NCBI GenBank assembly: GCA_000432435.1
Contig: HF993130.1
Span: 12,540-40,652 of the forward strand
Direction of reading: 5' to 3'
Length of the DNA stretch: 28,113 bases
DNA from: Eubacterium sp. CAG:180
GTDB lineage: Bacteria > Bacillota > Clostridia > Oscillospirales > Acutalibacteraceae
The first letter of the stretch is position 1. Each line of letters starts with the position of its first letter. Made by a program: the position numbers and the translations under genes. Shown here piece by piece: positions 13,956-22,266 of this stretch. The notes beneath the pieces are model-generated. The model did no database searches, had not been told where the DNA came from, and was given only the letters and a program-made list of their open reading frames with translations.

Positions 13956-15434
13956 ATGAAAAAAACAAGTATTTACAACGATATTGCAAAAAGAACCGAC
14001 GGCGACATCTACGTTGGCGTCGTAGGTCCCGTGAGGACGGGAAAATCAACGTTTATAAAGCGATTTATGGACACCCTTGTGATACCGAATATAGATAACG
14101 CCGGTCAGCACGACCGAGCGGTAGACGAATTACCGCAATCCTCAGCCGGCAGAACAATAATGACGACCGAGCCGAAGTTCATCCCCGAAAATGCGGTAGA
14201 GATAAATCTTCCGGATAACGCAAGCTTTAAGGTTAGGATGATTGACTGTGTCGGTTATATTGTTCCGAGCTCGCTCGGCTATATTGAGGGCGACGGGCCG
14301 CGAATGGTTCACACTCCGTGGGCGGAGGACGAAATGCCGTTTGACAAGGCCGCCGAAATCGGTACACGAAAGGTCATAGCGGAACATTCGACAATAGGTC
14401 TTGTCATAACGACAGACGGCAGCATAAGCGACATTCCTCGTGACGAATACGAAGAGGCGGAAGGTCGCGTAATAAGCGAGCTTCAAGAATTAAACAAACC
14501 GTTTATAGTCCTCTTAAACTGTATGTACCCACACGCATCTCCCGCGAAGGAGCTGTCTGTAAAGCTTTCCGAAAAATACGGCGTTCCCGTGCTTCCGATA
14601 AACTGCCTTGAGCTTACCGAAACAGAAATTAAAGAGATAATGACGCAGCTTTTGTTTGAATTTCCCATTCGCGAGGTATCGGTAAAGCTTCCGTTCTGGC
14701 TGACGGCTTTGCCGCACGACCATTGGCTGAGGAAAGCACTTTTCGGCGCAGTAGCTTCCGCGGCAAACGAAATGGAGCTTGTACGCGACGTATCCTTAAT
14801 GACGGAGCGCCTGAAGGAATGCGAATATACGGATGACTGTTCTGTAAGCAGCATGGATCTGGGGTGCGGCAGCGCAAATATTTCGGTACGCGTAGGGTCG
14901 GGGCTTTTTTATAAGGTTCTTTCAGAATCAACCGGTCTTACCGTGGAAAACGAGCAAAGTCTTATGGCCACAATGCGCGAGCTCGCTTCGGTAAAGAAGG
15001 AATACGACAGGCTGAAGTGCGCGCTTGACGAGGTGGAAGCGACAGGCTACGGAATAGTGATGCCGTCGATAGACGAACTGACGCTTGAAGAGCCCGAGCT
15101 TGTAAAGCAGGGCGGCAAATACGGGGTTAAGCTGTCCGCCAGCGCACCGTCAATTCATATGCTCAAAGCCAACATAAAGACCGAGGTTGCGCCGATTGTC
15201 GGCAGCGAAAGCCAGTCGGAGGAGCTCGTAAAATATCTGCTTCAGGGCTTTGAGGAAGACCCGCAAAAGATATGGGAGTCAAATATATTCGGGAAATCGC
15301 TTCACGAGCTTGTAAACGAAGGGCTCAGAGGCAAGCTTAATCATATGCCGTCAGACGCGAGAATGAAGCTTCAAGAGACGCTCGAACGAGTTATAAACGA
15401 GGGCTGCAACGGGCTTATCTGTATAATTCTGTAA
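13956..15434 (+). CDS. spoIVA: Stage IV sporulation protein A, coat basement ATPase
   Basis: At 492 residues it has the standard SpoIVA length. An N-terminal GTPase-like NTPase domain carries the Walker A GPVRTGKST (about 24-32). The SAGRTIMTTEPKF segment and MIDCVGYIVP follow. The middle and C-terminal domains end in the conserved tail GCNGLICIIL, which anchors the protein to SpoVM and the forespore membrane. SpoIVA hydrolyses ATP to polymerise irreversibly around the forespore and forms the base of the coat. The ATG has AAGGGGGAG 6 bases upstream. It is co-transcribed with sipL and followed by a strong terminator. Confidence 0.98.
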   Translation: MKKTSIYNDIAKRTDGDIYVGVVGPVRTGKSTFIKRFMDTLVIPNIDNAGQHDRAVDELPQSSAGRTIMTTEPKFIPENAVEINLPDNASFKVRMIDCVGYIVPSSLGYIEGDGPRMVHTPWAEDEMPFDKAAEIGTRKVIAEHSTIGLVITTDGSISDIPRDEYEEAEGRVISELQELNKPFIVLLNCMYPHASPAKELSVKLSEKYGVPVLPINCLELTETEIKEIMTQLLFEFPIREVSVKLPFWLTALPHDHWLRKALFGAVASAANEMELVRDVSLMTERLKECEYTDDCSVSSMDLGCGSANISVRVGSGLFYKVLSESTGLTVENEQSLMATMRELASVKKEYDRLKCALDEVEATGYGIVMPSIDELTLEEPELVKQGGKYGVKLSASAPSIHMLKANIKTEVAPIVGSESQSEELVKYLLQGFEEDPQKIWESNIFGKSLHELVNEGLRGKLNHMPSDARMKLQETLERVINEGCNGLICIIL

Positions 15435-15435
15435 C

Positions 15436-15484
15436 AAAAAAACAACCGGCAAGGCGCTGTTTGCTGCTTGTCGGTTGTTTTTTG
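15436..15484 (+). terminator. Terminator of sipL-spoIVA
   Basis: AAAAAACAACCGGCAAG pairs with CTTGTCGGTTGTTTTTT, with one G-U pair and a 13-base loop. It begins right after the spoIVA stop. Confidence 0.92.
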
Positions 15485-15532
15485 TAATGTGATATGATTT
15501 ACACACAAGAAAATATGTAATTGTAATTGCCT

Positions 15533-16324
15533 TTACAGCAAAGCCGCAAGTTCCTTTAACGAGCCGACGACCTCACTCGCACGAATATCGCTCTTTTTAT
15601 TATATTGCTCGGGGCTCGTAACACCCGACAGCACAAGCACAGACGGTATACCGTTAGCCTGCCCTATCAGTATGTCGGTTTCAAGTCTGTCGCCGATAAA
15701 GCACAGCTCCTCTTTTTTACAAGACAAAAGCCGAGTAAGATAATCGACCGTGTATTTATGCGGCTTGCCCATTATCATATCGGGTTTTCTGCCGGTTGAT
15801 GCCTCAAAAAGAGCCATCATAGAGCCCGTGTCGGGCATAAACCCGTCAGCTGTGGGACAATTGAAATCGGGATGCGTCGCAATATACTCCTTCCCCTCCG
15901 CCAAAAAGCGACAGGCTCGTCTCAGCTTTTCGTACGTAAGAGTGGTATCAAAACCGAGCACCACTATATCCGGGTCTTTGTCGTCAAGAATAATTCCCGC
16001 ATTCACAAAATCAGCCGTGAGCCGTTCGTTGCCGAGCAGGTACACCCTTTTGCCGTTCCTGTTGGCTTTGAGGAAATCAATCGTAACGTGAGACGAAATT
16101 ACGATTTTGTCCGGCGAAATATCGTAACCCATATTGTGAAGTCTTGTTCTGCAAACCTCGACATTGTTTGACGAATTGTTGGTGTAAAAGAGAAAATCCT
16201 TTCCTTTTTGCTTAACCGTATTGAGAAAATCAACAGAACCGGGTATAATATTACCGTCAAGGTAAAAAGTGCCGTCCATATCTATAATAAAATATTTGGT
16301 TTCGGCAAAAACTGAATTTGACAA
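15533..16324 (-). CDS. HAD-IIA family phosphatase (NagD/AraL-like)
   Basis: This 263-residue hydrolase has the HAD motifs in order: DMDGT with catalytic Asp15 and Asp17, TNNSS near 47-51, the Lys-containing GKPHKY near 186, and GDRLETD near 212. The type IIA cap between motifs II and III fits the NagD/AraL/p-nitrophenyl phosphatase group. These dephosphorylate sugar phosphates, glycerol phosphate or damaged metabolites. The start is a TTG with AGGAG 8 bases upstream; an in-frame GTG three codons earlier abuts that site. It is a single gene, divergent from pflA. The substrate cannot be read from sequence. Confidence 0.9.
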   Translation of the reverse strand: MSNSVFAETKYFIIDMDGTFYLDGNIIPGSVDFLNTVKQKGKDFLFYTNNSSNNVEVCRTRLHNMGYDISPDKIVISSHVTIDFLKANRNGKRVYLLGNERLTADFVNAGIILDDKDPDIVVLGFDTTLTYEKLRRACRFLAEGKEYIATHPDFNCPTADGFMPDTGSMMALFEASTGRKPDMIMGKPHKYTVDYLTRLLSCKKEELCFIGDRLETDILIGQANGIPSVLVLSGVTSPEQYNKKSDIRASEVVGSLKELAALL

Positions 16325-16347
16325 AGCTGACACTCCTAAAAAACAAA

Positions 16348-16361
16348 TACAATATATTGTA
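16348..16361. promoter_or_regulatory. 14-bp palindrome in the HAD/pflA divergent promoter region
   Basis: TACAATATATTGTA is a perfect palindrome in the 68-bp gap. It includes a TACAAT -10 in each direction; on the minus strand TTGCAT lies 16 bases upstream of it. It may simply be paired -10 elements, or an operator. Confidence 0.4.
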
Positions 16362-16392
16362 ACATTATTACGACAAAATGCAAGGTGAATTT

Positions 16393-17091
16393 ATGACAGG
16401 CAAAGTCCATTCATTTCAAAGTCTCGGTACAGTAGACGGCCCCGGAGTACGCACAGTTCTGTTTTTGCAGGGTTGTCCCCTGCGTTGCCCATACTGTCAC
16501 AATCCGGACACATGGGACAAAAATGCCGGAGAAGATATTTTTGTTGATGACGCGGTAAAGAAGATTTTAAGATACCGCTCATATTTCGGCAAGGACGGCG
16601 GAGTTACCGTATCGGGCGGCGAGCCGCTTTTGCAAGTCGAATTTGTATACAAGCTGTTTACAAGGCTTAAGGAGGAAGGCATAGGTACTGCGCTTGACAC
16701 CTCCGGCGTCATAATGAACGACAGCGTAAAAAAGCTTCTCGGCAAAACCGATATAGTTTTGCTCGACATAAAATTTTCACGTGACGACCTGTATAAAAAA
16801 TACATAGGAGTGAGCCTTTCCGCTCCGCTTACGTTCCTTGCGGAATGCGAAAAGGCAAAAAAAAGAGTTATAATCCGACAGGTTATAACTCCCGGCATTA
16901 ACGATACCGAAGACGATGTTCTGAAGCTTCGCGAAATATTAAAGCCCTTTAATTGCGTTGAAAAAACAGAACTTTTGCCGTTCCGCAAGCTTTGCAAAGA
17001 AAAATATGAAAGCTTAAATATTTTCTTTCCGTTCGGCGACAGAGAGGAAATGCCGCAGGAAAAGCTGAACGAGCTTCAGAAGCTGCTGTAA
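16393..17091 (+). CDS. pflA: Pyruvate formate-lyase activating enzyme (radical SAM)
   Basis: This 232-residue radical SAM protein binds a 4Fe-4S cluster through the C28-x-x-x-C32-x-x-C35 motif in GCPLRCPYCHNPDTW. The GGEP motif (SGGEPLLQ, near 75-82) contacts S-adenosylmethionine. The start HSFQSLGTVDGPGVR is characteristic of PflA, which places the glycyl radical on pyruvate formate-lyase in anaerobic cells. I chose the ATG at 16393, since AAGGTGA lies 5 bases upstream and overlaps the earlier ATG at 16378. No pflB is present on either side, although the two are usually neighbours. The next gene, an acyltransferase-like protein, starts 15 bp later. Confidence 0.93.
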   Translation: MTGKVHSFQSLGTVDGPGVRTVLFLQGCPLRCPYCHNPDTWDKNAGEDIFVDDAVKKILRYRSYFGKDGGVTVSGGEPLLQVEFVYKLFTRLKEEGIGTALDTSGVIMNDSVKKLLGKTDIVLLDIKFSRDDLYKKYIGVSLSAPLTFLAECEKAKKRVIIRQVITPGINDTEDDVLKLREILKPFNCVEKTELLPFRKLCKEKYESLNIFFPFGDREEMPQEKLNELQKLL

Positions 17092-17106
17092 AAGAGGTTC
17101 TTAAAT

Positions 17107-17898
17107 TTGAATTACGACATAAAAAAAGTAGGACTGCCGCAGTCGCTGCGCGAAAAAGCGGATGATATATGCACAAACAGCAAAGCTAAAATCAATGCGC
17201 TCTCGAAGCTGTTTTTCCCATTTCCCGACATACTTAAGGGACAATCGGATATGGTAAGACTCGCGGTTGTTTTAAAGAGCTTTGAGCGAACTCACGATTT
17301 TTACAAGAGCAAAATAATAAGTGACGATGTTTTTTACGATACGATAAAGGATGTGGCCGTCTGGTGCGAAAACAATCAAAACAACGGTCTTAAAAACTAC
17401 CGTTGGCTTCATAATCACGCATCGGGCAAGCTATTTAAAATAGGTAGGCTGCAATTCCAAATATATAAAGCCCCCATGGGGCCAGACTACATAAAGCTGC
17501 CGTTTAAAAGAGGCGACAACCTCTTATACATTCACATTCCTCAGGGAGAAAAGCTGACAAGAGAGAGCTGTACGGACTCCGTAAGGCGTGCCGAGGAATT
17601 TTTCAGAAGCCATTTTCCGAATTACGAATATGATTACTTCTTCTGTGAGAGCTGGCTTTTGTTTCCCGGCAACCGAAGCTTTATGGCAAAAGACAGCAAC
17701 ATAGTTAAATTTATGGACTTGTTCACTCCGGCATATTCGACGGAAAACGATTCGCAGGCAATAGAGCGCATATTCGGAGAAAGAAAAAACGATATAAACG
17801 ACTACTGCGAAGATACCTCTTTACAAAAGAGTGCAAAGGAATATATGCTCGGCGGAAACAAGCTCGGCTTCGGCACGGGCTACATAAAAAGGCAGTAG
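17107..17898 (+). CDS. Acyltransferase-domain protein (DUF5596/GNAT_C-like), function unknown
   Basis: This 263-residue soluble protein resembles proteins annotated as acyltransferase domain-containing (DUF5596 and GNAT_C-type) in Firmicutes. It has an all-alpha N-terminal part (about 1-115) and a mixed C-terminal part (about 120-260). The C-terminal part contains LLYIHIPQGEKLT, a CESWLLFPGN segment and a closing GGNKLGFGTGYI. I cannot point to catalytic residues with confidence. The start is TTG, with AAGAGG about 10 bases upstream. The 15-bp gap after pflA implies co-transcription, but the functional link is unclear. The family call is from memory and moderate. Confidence 0.6.
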   Translation: MNYDIKKVGLPQSLREKADDICTNSKAKINALSKLFFPFPDILKGQSDMVRLAVVLKSFERTHDFYKSKIISDDVFYDTIKDVAVWCENNQNNGLKNYRWLHNHASGKLFKIGRLQFQIYKAPMGPDYIKLPFKRGDNLLYIHIPQGEKLTRESCTDSVRRAEEFFRSHFPNYEYDYFFCESWLLFPGNRSFMAKDSNIVKFMDLFTPAYSTENDSQAIERIFGERKNDINDYCEDTSLQKSAKEYMLGGNKLGFGTGYIKRQ

Positions 17899-17928
17899 GC
17901 TGCAAAAATACATCTTGCGTTTTGCAGC
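17899..17928 (+). terminator. Hairpin after the pflA-acyltransferase unit
   Basis: GCTGCAAAA pairs perfectly with TTTTGCAGC (9 bp) around a 12-base loop, starting right after the stop. It has no T run behind it. It may protect the 3' end or attenuate read-through to exonuclease III. Confidence 0.45.
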
Positions 17929-17987
17929 GCCGCACCTAAAGCAAATATTATTACAAAAAAGGAGCACCCGAAAGGGCAATTACCGCA

Positions 17988-18746
17988 ATGAAAAAGATGA
18001 TATCATGGAACGTAAACGGACTGCGCGCCGCAGTCGGTAAAAATTTCAAGGAGGTATTCGGTTCTCTTGATGCGGATATCTTTTGCATACAGGAAACAAA
18101 GCTTCAGGAAGGTCAAATCGACCTGGAATTTGACGGCTATAAAAGCTATTGGAACTATGCCGAAAAAAAAGGCTATGCGGGCACAGCGATATTCACAAAA
18201 GAGGAACCAAAAGACGTATTTTACGGCATAAACGAGCCGTTTTACGACAATGAAGGCAGAGTCATAACGCTCGAATTCGAAAATTATTTCTTTCTAACCT
18301 GCTACACACCGAATTCTCAAAGCGAACTCAAAAGGCTTGAATACAGAATGTCGTGGGAAGAAAAATTCCTGACATATCTTAAAAAGCTTGAAAAGACAAA
18401 GCCTGTTATCCTTTGCGGCGACCTCAATGTGGCACACAAAGAAATCGACTTGAAAAATCCGAAAACGAATATGGGTAATGCCGGGTTTACCAACGAAGAA
18501 AGAGAAAAATTCGGGACCCTTTTAGACAGCGGCTTTATAGACACCTTTAGGTATTTTCACCCTGACGAGCCGGGCAGATACTCTTGGTGGTCTTACAGAT
18601 TTAACGCGCGTAAAAACAACGCAGGATGGAGAATAGACTACTTTCTTGTATCGGAAGAACTCAAAGACAAGCTCGTTTCCGCCGACATTCTCTCGGATAT
18701 ACAAGGCTCAGACCACTGTCCCGTGGAGCTTGTGGCGGATATTTGA
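17988..18746 (+). CDS. xth: Exodeoxyribonuclease III (AP endonuclease)
   Basis: This 252-residue enzyme of the exonuclease III/ExoA family cleaves DNA at abasic sites during base-excision repair. The catalytic landmarks are in order: SWNVNGLRA (Asn8-containing), metal-binding E36 in QETK, the GDLNVAH motif near 145, and the Asp-His pair in GSDHCPVEL (D242-H243). The length is typical. The ribosome site is weak (AAAGGG about 13 bases upstream), yet the MKKMISWNVNG start matches family N-termini. It runs tail to tail with yunB, with only 9 bp and no terminator between them, so the 3' ends of the two mRNAs may overlap. Confidence 0.95.
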   Translation: MKKMISWNVNGLRAAVGKNFKEVFGSLDADIFCIQETKLQEGQIDLEFDGYKSYWNYAEKKGYAGTAIFTKEEPKDVFYGINEPFYDNEGRVITLEFENYFFLTCYTPNSQSELKRLEYRMSWEEKFLTYLKKLEKTKPVILCGDLNVAHKEIDLKNPKTNMGNAGFTNEEREKFGTLLDSGFIDTFRYFHPDEPGRYSWWSYRFNARKNNAGWRIDYFLVSEELKDKLVSADILSDIQGSDHCPVELVADI

Positions 18747-18755
18747 TATTCCCGC

Positions 18756-19436
18756 TTAATCAAACGCCGCTCCGTAGTCGTTTATAATTCCGGCAAGCTC
18801 GCTCGGCGAGCCTATCACGTTTGTGAGTGCCTCAGGCAGCACGCCGACTATAACGGTTTCCGCAACAACGGCGGACGCTGTTACGGACAAGCCGTCAGTC
18901 TTTCCGAGCATAACAAGCCTGCCGCTTGTCTCTATATTGAAAACAATGCGGTGTATTACCTGGTTGAGCCCGGCCTCCCTGAATTCGTTTGAAAATGTCA
19001 CAACCGTACCGGAGGTCAGCTGAGCATTAAATTTCACGCGCGGGCCGTAGCCGTTTGTGTATTCACTTCCCAAAAACGTTCCGATTGGTATAGATATGCT
19101 GAATGTTTCGTTTTCTGCGGCAATTTCGGATACGGCAAGGGAAATATTGCTTTGAAGTAAATTTATTTTAACTGTATCAACGTGGAGAGAAGTTACATTT
19201 CCCTCCGCATTTCTTTCTGTTTTAACTATATCGTTATATGCTGTTTCCGATTCGGCGAGGACCTCGGCAACCGCTTTGTTTGTCGAGTTTAAAAGTATTC
19301 TTTCGGCTACTGTCTCGCTGTACCTCGTAATGACGGGGCGCATACGACAGGTAAAGGTGAAAACAAGCACCGAAATGCTCATAACGAACACAGCAAAAGA
19401 GAAGAACACTCTTTTTGCACAGCTTTTCCTTTTCAT
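18756..19436 (-). CDS. yunB: Sporulation protein YunB
   Basis: This 226-residue protein has a basic N-terminus, one membrane helix (about 9-28) and an external or intermembrane domain. The pattern matches YunB: RPVITRYSETVAERI, a T-SLHVDTVKIN strand, IPIGTFLG, the GPRVKFNAQLTSG segment, the NEFREAGLNQVIHRI core, and the closing VVAETVIVGVLPE. In B. subtilis yunB belongs to the sigma-E regulon and is needed for normal spores; its biochemical role is unknown. I chose the ATG at 19436, with GGGGAGG 11 bases upstream. An ATG 15 codons earlier lacks a ribosome site. A terminator separates it from the upstream 88-residue gene, so it should have its own promoter, which I could not identify. Confidence 0.9.
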   Translation of the reverse strand: MKRKSCAKRVFFSFAVFVMSISVLVFTFTCRMRPVITRYSETVAERILLNSTNKAVAEVLAESETAYNDIVKTERNAEGNVTSLHVDTVKINLLQSNISLAVSEIAAENETFSISIPIGTFLGSEYTNGYGPRVKFNAQLTSGTVVTFSNEFREAGLNQVIHRIVFNIETSGRLVMLGKTDGLSVTASAVVAETVIVGVLPEALTNVIGSPSELAGIINDYGAAFD

Positions 19437-19497
19437 TACTTTATCTGCCTCCCCTGTTTCTATTCTACGCAGAGAAGGCATTGTGCGTTAAAACGCC

Positions 19498-19531
19498 ATA
19501 AAAAAGGAGCTGTAAAAAGCTTTACAGCCCT
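19498..19531 (-). terminator. Terminator after the 88-residue gene
   Basis: On the minus strand AGGGCTGTAAA pairs with TTTACAGCTCCT around GCTT and is followed by six Ts. It closes the gpr-spoIIP-small-gene run. Confidence 0.88.
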
Positions 19532-19555
19532 CAAAAAAGTATCTTTTTTCTGTAT

Positions 19556-19822
19556 TCAGCCGAAAATCATCTCTGTTATTTTTTCATCTATCGCATTTAG
19601 AAATTCTCTGCCGTTTTTTGCCTCTTTCGCGACGCTCTCCCGTATCTGCTTTTCGGTATAAACGGAATCCGATACTCCGCGAGTGAGCTGAGACGTTCTG
19701 TTTGCCGACTCAGACACTCCCGCAAACAGCGCAAAGGCACACAAAACAACGGTCAGTACCGCGAGATATTTTTTAATTATCCTGTCTTTTTTCTTCATTT
19801 TAATACGGCCATTTTGCCGCAA
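19556..19822 (-). CDS. Small exported or membrane-anchored protein, unknown
   Basis: This 88-residue product has a basic start, one hydrophobic stretch (about 18-36, ending in VSESA, which fits a signal-peptidase site) and a charged mature part of about 50 residues. The start is a TTG with a very strong GGAGGTGA 4 bases upstream. ATG codons downstream lack such a site, so the TTG is well supported. It lies 49 bp after spoIIP, between it and yunB, and is followed by a terminator. I recognise no family. Position suggests a sporulation role in the mother cell or intermembrane space, but this is inference. Confidence 0.75.
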   Translation of the reverse strand: MRQNGRIKMKKKDRIIKKYLAVLTVVLCAFALFAGVSESANRTSQLTRGVSDSVYTEKQIRESVAKEAKNGREFLNAIDEKITEMIFG

Positions 19823-19871
19823 CGGGTCACCTCCGTATACGGCACAATGCTCCTTTCGTTTATTTAATGGT

Positions 19872-21029
19872 TCAGACGTTGGAATTTATAAATTCGGCAA
19901 TAGCTTTTCCCATAAGGTGCCCGGAATATTCCGCCTCGGCTATTGTATTTGAATCGCTGCCGAACTCAAGCAGCACCGAGCACGGCGTTACGTCCATATT
20001 GTATTTTCTTGCGGAAAACAATATCGGCCGCATAAGCCCCGGATACATGGTTTCGGCTGTCTGCTGCAGCTTTAGCGCGAATGTAAGATTTTGCTCCCAT
20101 GTCGGAAACGACGTGACCTTGCCGTCCTCACAGCCTGCGATTATCATTATCTGCGCCGCTTTTCTGCCGTTTACCGTGGTTGTCGGCTTTATGCGCGTAC
20201 CGTCGCTTTGCTCAATCGCGTCTCGGTGAACGTCAAGAACTATCTTTACGGACGGATTTTCTTTCATTATTTTAAGTATTGTCTCACGCGAGCGGTCATA
20301 TGCACCGGTATACGCTCTGTCGTGTATCTCGGTGTCATGTATTACGCCTATTCCCGCCTTTTGAAGCTCCTCCGAAACGGCGTCGCCCACGCGCACCATA
20401 TTACGCGACGGGTCATCGCTCCTCAGTTCAAAATCGCGCGTATACCAGCCCTTATCCATAAGCTGATAGCACTCTGTGGTATGGGTGTGAAAAATAAGAA
20501 CCGTTGGCGCGCTCTTATCGGCAATATTGGGATTACACTCGCCGTTTAACGAGCTTTCGATATTTATGCTGTGCGACGGCGTTGTGTTTCGTACCGATAT
20601 ATTTTTATATGTCGATGTTGCGGACGATGCATCGAATTTCTTTTCGACTATTGTGCCGTCATGATTTGCCGAGGCGTATTGTTTTTCGGCGTCAGCCATC
20701 ATTTTAACTATATCGCGAGGAACAGTCGGAGTGCTTCCGACGACGCTTTCGCTCTGCTCGTTTTTTTCGCTCGGCAATGAAATTACGGCGTTTTGCTGTG
20801 AGCTTTGCGCGGAAACGCTTTTTTCGATTGACCTTACCGCACTGCTTTTTGCAGACAGAACGGCACCCTCGGGCAGCATAAGTCCCGCGCCTATAACGGC
20901 GGTTCTGCCGACGGCATTTCCGAAACGGCTTCCGCACACAAATGCCAATATTATGATTATCGGCAGGGCGACAAGCACTTCATTTCTTTTTTTCGGAATT
21001 TTACCCGTATGTCTTTTTCGTTTTTTCAT
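19872..21029 (-). CDS. spoIIP: Stage II sporulation protein P
   Basis: This 385-residue protein has a basic N-terminus, one membrane helix (about 19-33) and a variable Ser-rich linker. The C-terminal amidase/endopeptidase domain runs from about 175 to 385. Metal and catalytic motifs are visible: HTHTTE (H181, H183, E186), H231, and DVHRD (266-270). SpoIIP works with SpoIID and SpoIIM to degrade septal peptidoglycan during engulfment. I place the start at ATG 21029, with GGAAAGG 13 bases upstream, a little far; two earlier ATGs have no ribosome site. It follows gpr, the usual clostridial order. An 11-bp inverted repeat lies in its leader. Confidence 0.93.
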   Translation of the reverse strand: MKKRKRHTGKIPKKRNEVLVALPIIIILAFVCGSRFGNAVGRTAVIGAGLMLPEGAVLSAKSSAVRSIEKSVSAQSSQQNAVISLPSEKNEQSESVVGSTPTVPRDIVKMMADAEKQYASANHDGTIVEKKFDASSATSTYKNISVRNTTPSHSINIESSLNGECNPNIADKSAPTVLIFHTHTTECYQLMDKGWYTRDFELRSDDPSRNMVRVGDAVSEELQKAGIGVIHDTEIHDRAYTGAYDRSRETILKIMKENPSVKIVLDVHRDAIEQSDGTRIKPTTTVNGRKAAQIMIIAGCEDGKVTSFPTWEQNLTFALKLQQTAETMYPGLMRPILFSARKYNMDVTPCSVLLEFGSDSNTIAEAEYSGHLMGKAIAEFINSNV

Positions 21030-21075
21030 TTGATTTACATAGCCTTTCCGGCCGCAATTTGTTTTTTCGCAAGTC

Positions 21076-21107
21076 ATACGCCGTATGTTGCAGCCGTATA
21101 CGGCGTA
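21076..21107. repeat. 11-bp inverted repeat in the spoIIP leader
   Basis: ATACGCCGTAT (21076-21086) and ATACGGCGTAT (21098-21107 plus one base) form a perfect stem around an 11-base loop, about 50 bases upstream of spoIIP. No T run follows in either direction. It could be an operator or an mRNA hairpin. Confidence 0.5.
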
Positions 21108-21147
21108 TAACAAAAGGCTTAGGATGATACGGCAATATCACACAGCT

Positions 21148-21178
21148 GCGCATATGACCTTTGTAAGATTATATGCGC
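21148..21178. terminator. Hairpin between gpr and spoIIP
   Basis: GCGCATAT pairs perfectly with ATATGCGC (8 bp) around a 15-base loop, 12 bases past the gpr stop. On the minus strand it lacks a T run, so it more likely stabilises the gpr mRNA or limits read-through than fully terminates. Confidence 0.4.
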
Positions 21179-21190
21179 GTTTTTCCGATG

Positions 21191-22063
21191 TTATACGAGA
21201 GAAAGAAGAGTTTTCATATCCATATCGGGTTGCAGAGCGGAATTTATCGCAAGAGCCAAAAGGCGTGACGCACGGCTTATCATAACGTCGATTTCGCGCG
21301 GTGTCACCATCATTTTTTCGGCTCTTTCGCGTTCCGGCTGCGGTATATTTTCATTTCCCGTTATATCATAGACAAGTGCGGCGGCATCTACCACCGTCGG
21401 CACCCCTATCGCTATTACCGGCACTCCGAGGGTCTTTCGGCTTATCTCGGCGCGATGATTGCCGACTCCCGAACCCGGAACTATACCGGTATTTGTCATC
21501 TGCACCGTACAGCCGAGCCTTTTTATGCTGCGTGCCGACAGCGCGTCCACGGTTATTACAGCGTCGGGGGAAGTCTCATTCATTATTCCGCGAATCATCT
21601 CGGCGCTTTCTATACCCGTCTGACCGAGCACTCCCGGAGAAGCGGACGATACGGGTCGAAGAGACGGAAGCCCCACCTCCTCCGCGAGCGATTTTGTGAT
21701 ATGGCGCGTTGAAAATATATCTTTTGCGGTCTTGGGACCGAGAGCGTCGGGTGTAATATCCGAATTGCCGAGCCCCACCACAAGAACTCCTGAGGCGTTT
21801 TTCGGCAACAGCTTTTTAATTTCATCCCTCACGGCAAACATTCTGCTGTCTGCATCATCAAATTCCGATGAAAACGGCGGCAGCTCCACCGTGACATATG
21901 TGCCGACGGGTTTGCCGAGCTTTTCGGCACCGGCATCCGTTGTAATTTCTATTTCGGTGACCGACGCGCTTTTTATCCTTCGCTTTTTTACCGTCACGCC
22001 GTCATTTTTGCCGCTGTTTGTTATCTCTCTGCGCTCAATTGCGAGATCGGTTCCGAAAATCAT
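21191..22063 (-). CDS. gpr: Germination protease GPR
   Basis: This 290-residue aspartic-type endoprotease degrades the small acid-soluble spore proteins at germination. The N-terminus carries the TDLAIE segment that marks the autoprocessing region of GPR zymogens; here the propeptide is very short. GLGNSDITPDALGPK, the ITVDALSARS segment and TNTGIVPGSGVGNHR are characteristic of the family. I chose the ATG at 22063 with AAAGG about 13 bases upstream; a longer reading adds 20 unlikely residues. The gene is divergent from rpsT and followed by spoIIP, the conserved Firmicutes arrangement. Forespore sigma-G control is expected, but I could not place a convincing promoter. Confidence 0.95.
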   Translation of the reverse strand: MIFGTDLAIERREITNSGKNDGVTVKKRRIKSASVTEIEITTDAGAEKLGKPVGTYVTVELPPFSSEFDDADSRMFAVRDEIKKLLPKNASGVLVVGLGNSDITPDALGPKTAKDIFSTRHITKSLAEEVGLPSLRPVSSASPGVLGQTGIESAEMIRGIMNETSPDAVITVDALSARSIKRLGCTVQMTNTGIVPGSGVGNHRAEISRKTLGVPVIAIGVPTVVDAAALVYDITGNENIPQPERERAEKMMVTPREIDVMISRASRLLALAINSALQPDMDMKTLLSLV

Positions 22064-22200
22064 ATAAATACTGCTGCCTTTCTTTCGATAAATGTTTGTG
22101 TGCTGCAGCCCGTTTTGCCGCATTTTGCGAATTTCGGGCGCGCTTTACGATATATTATTTGCACCGGCATAAATTTTATAGGCTGTTTATGAAAAAAAAC

Positions 22201-22229
22201 TTGCTTTTTTTCGGAAAGAATGGTATTAT
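22201..22229 (+). promoter_or_regulatory. Promoter of rpsT
   Basis: TTGCTT (22201-22206), 17-base spacer, TATTAT (22224-22229). The leader is about 30 bases. Confidence 0.65.
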
Positions 22230-22266
22230 ATATTCCGCTAATGTGATACGCAAAGGAGGTTAAACT

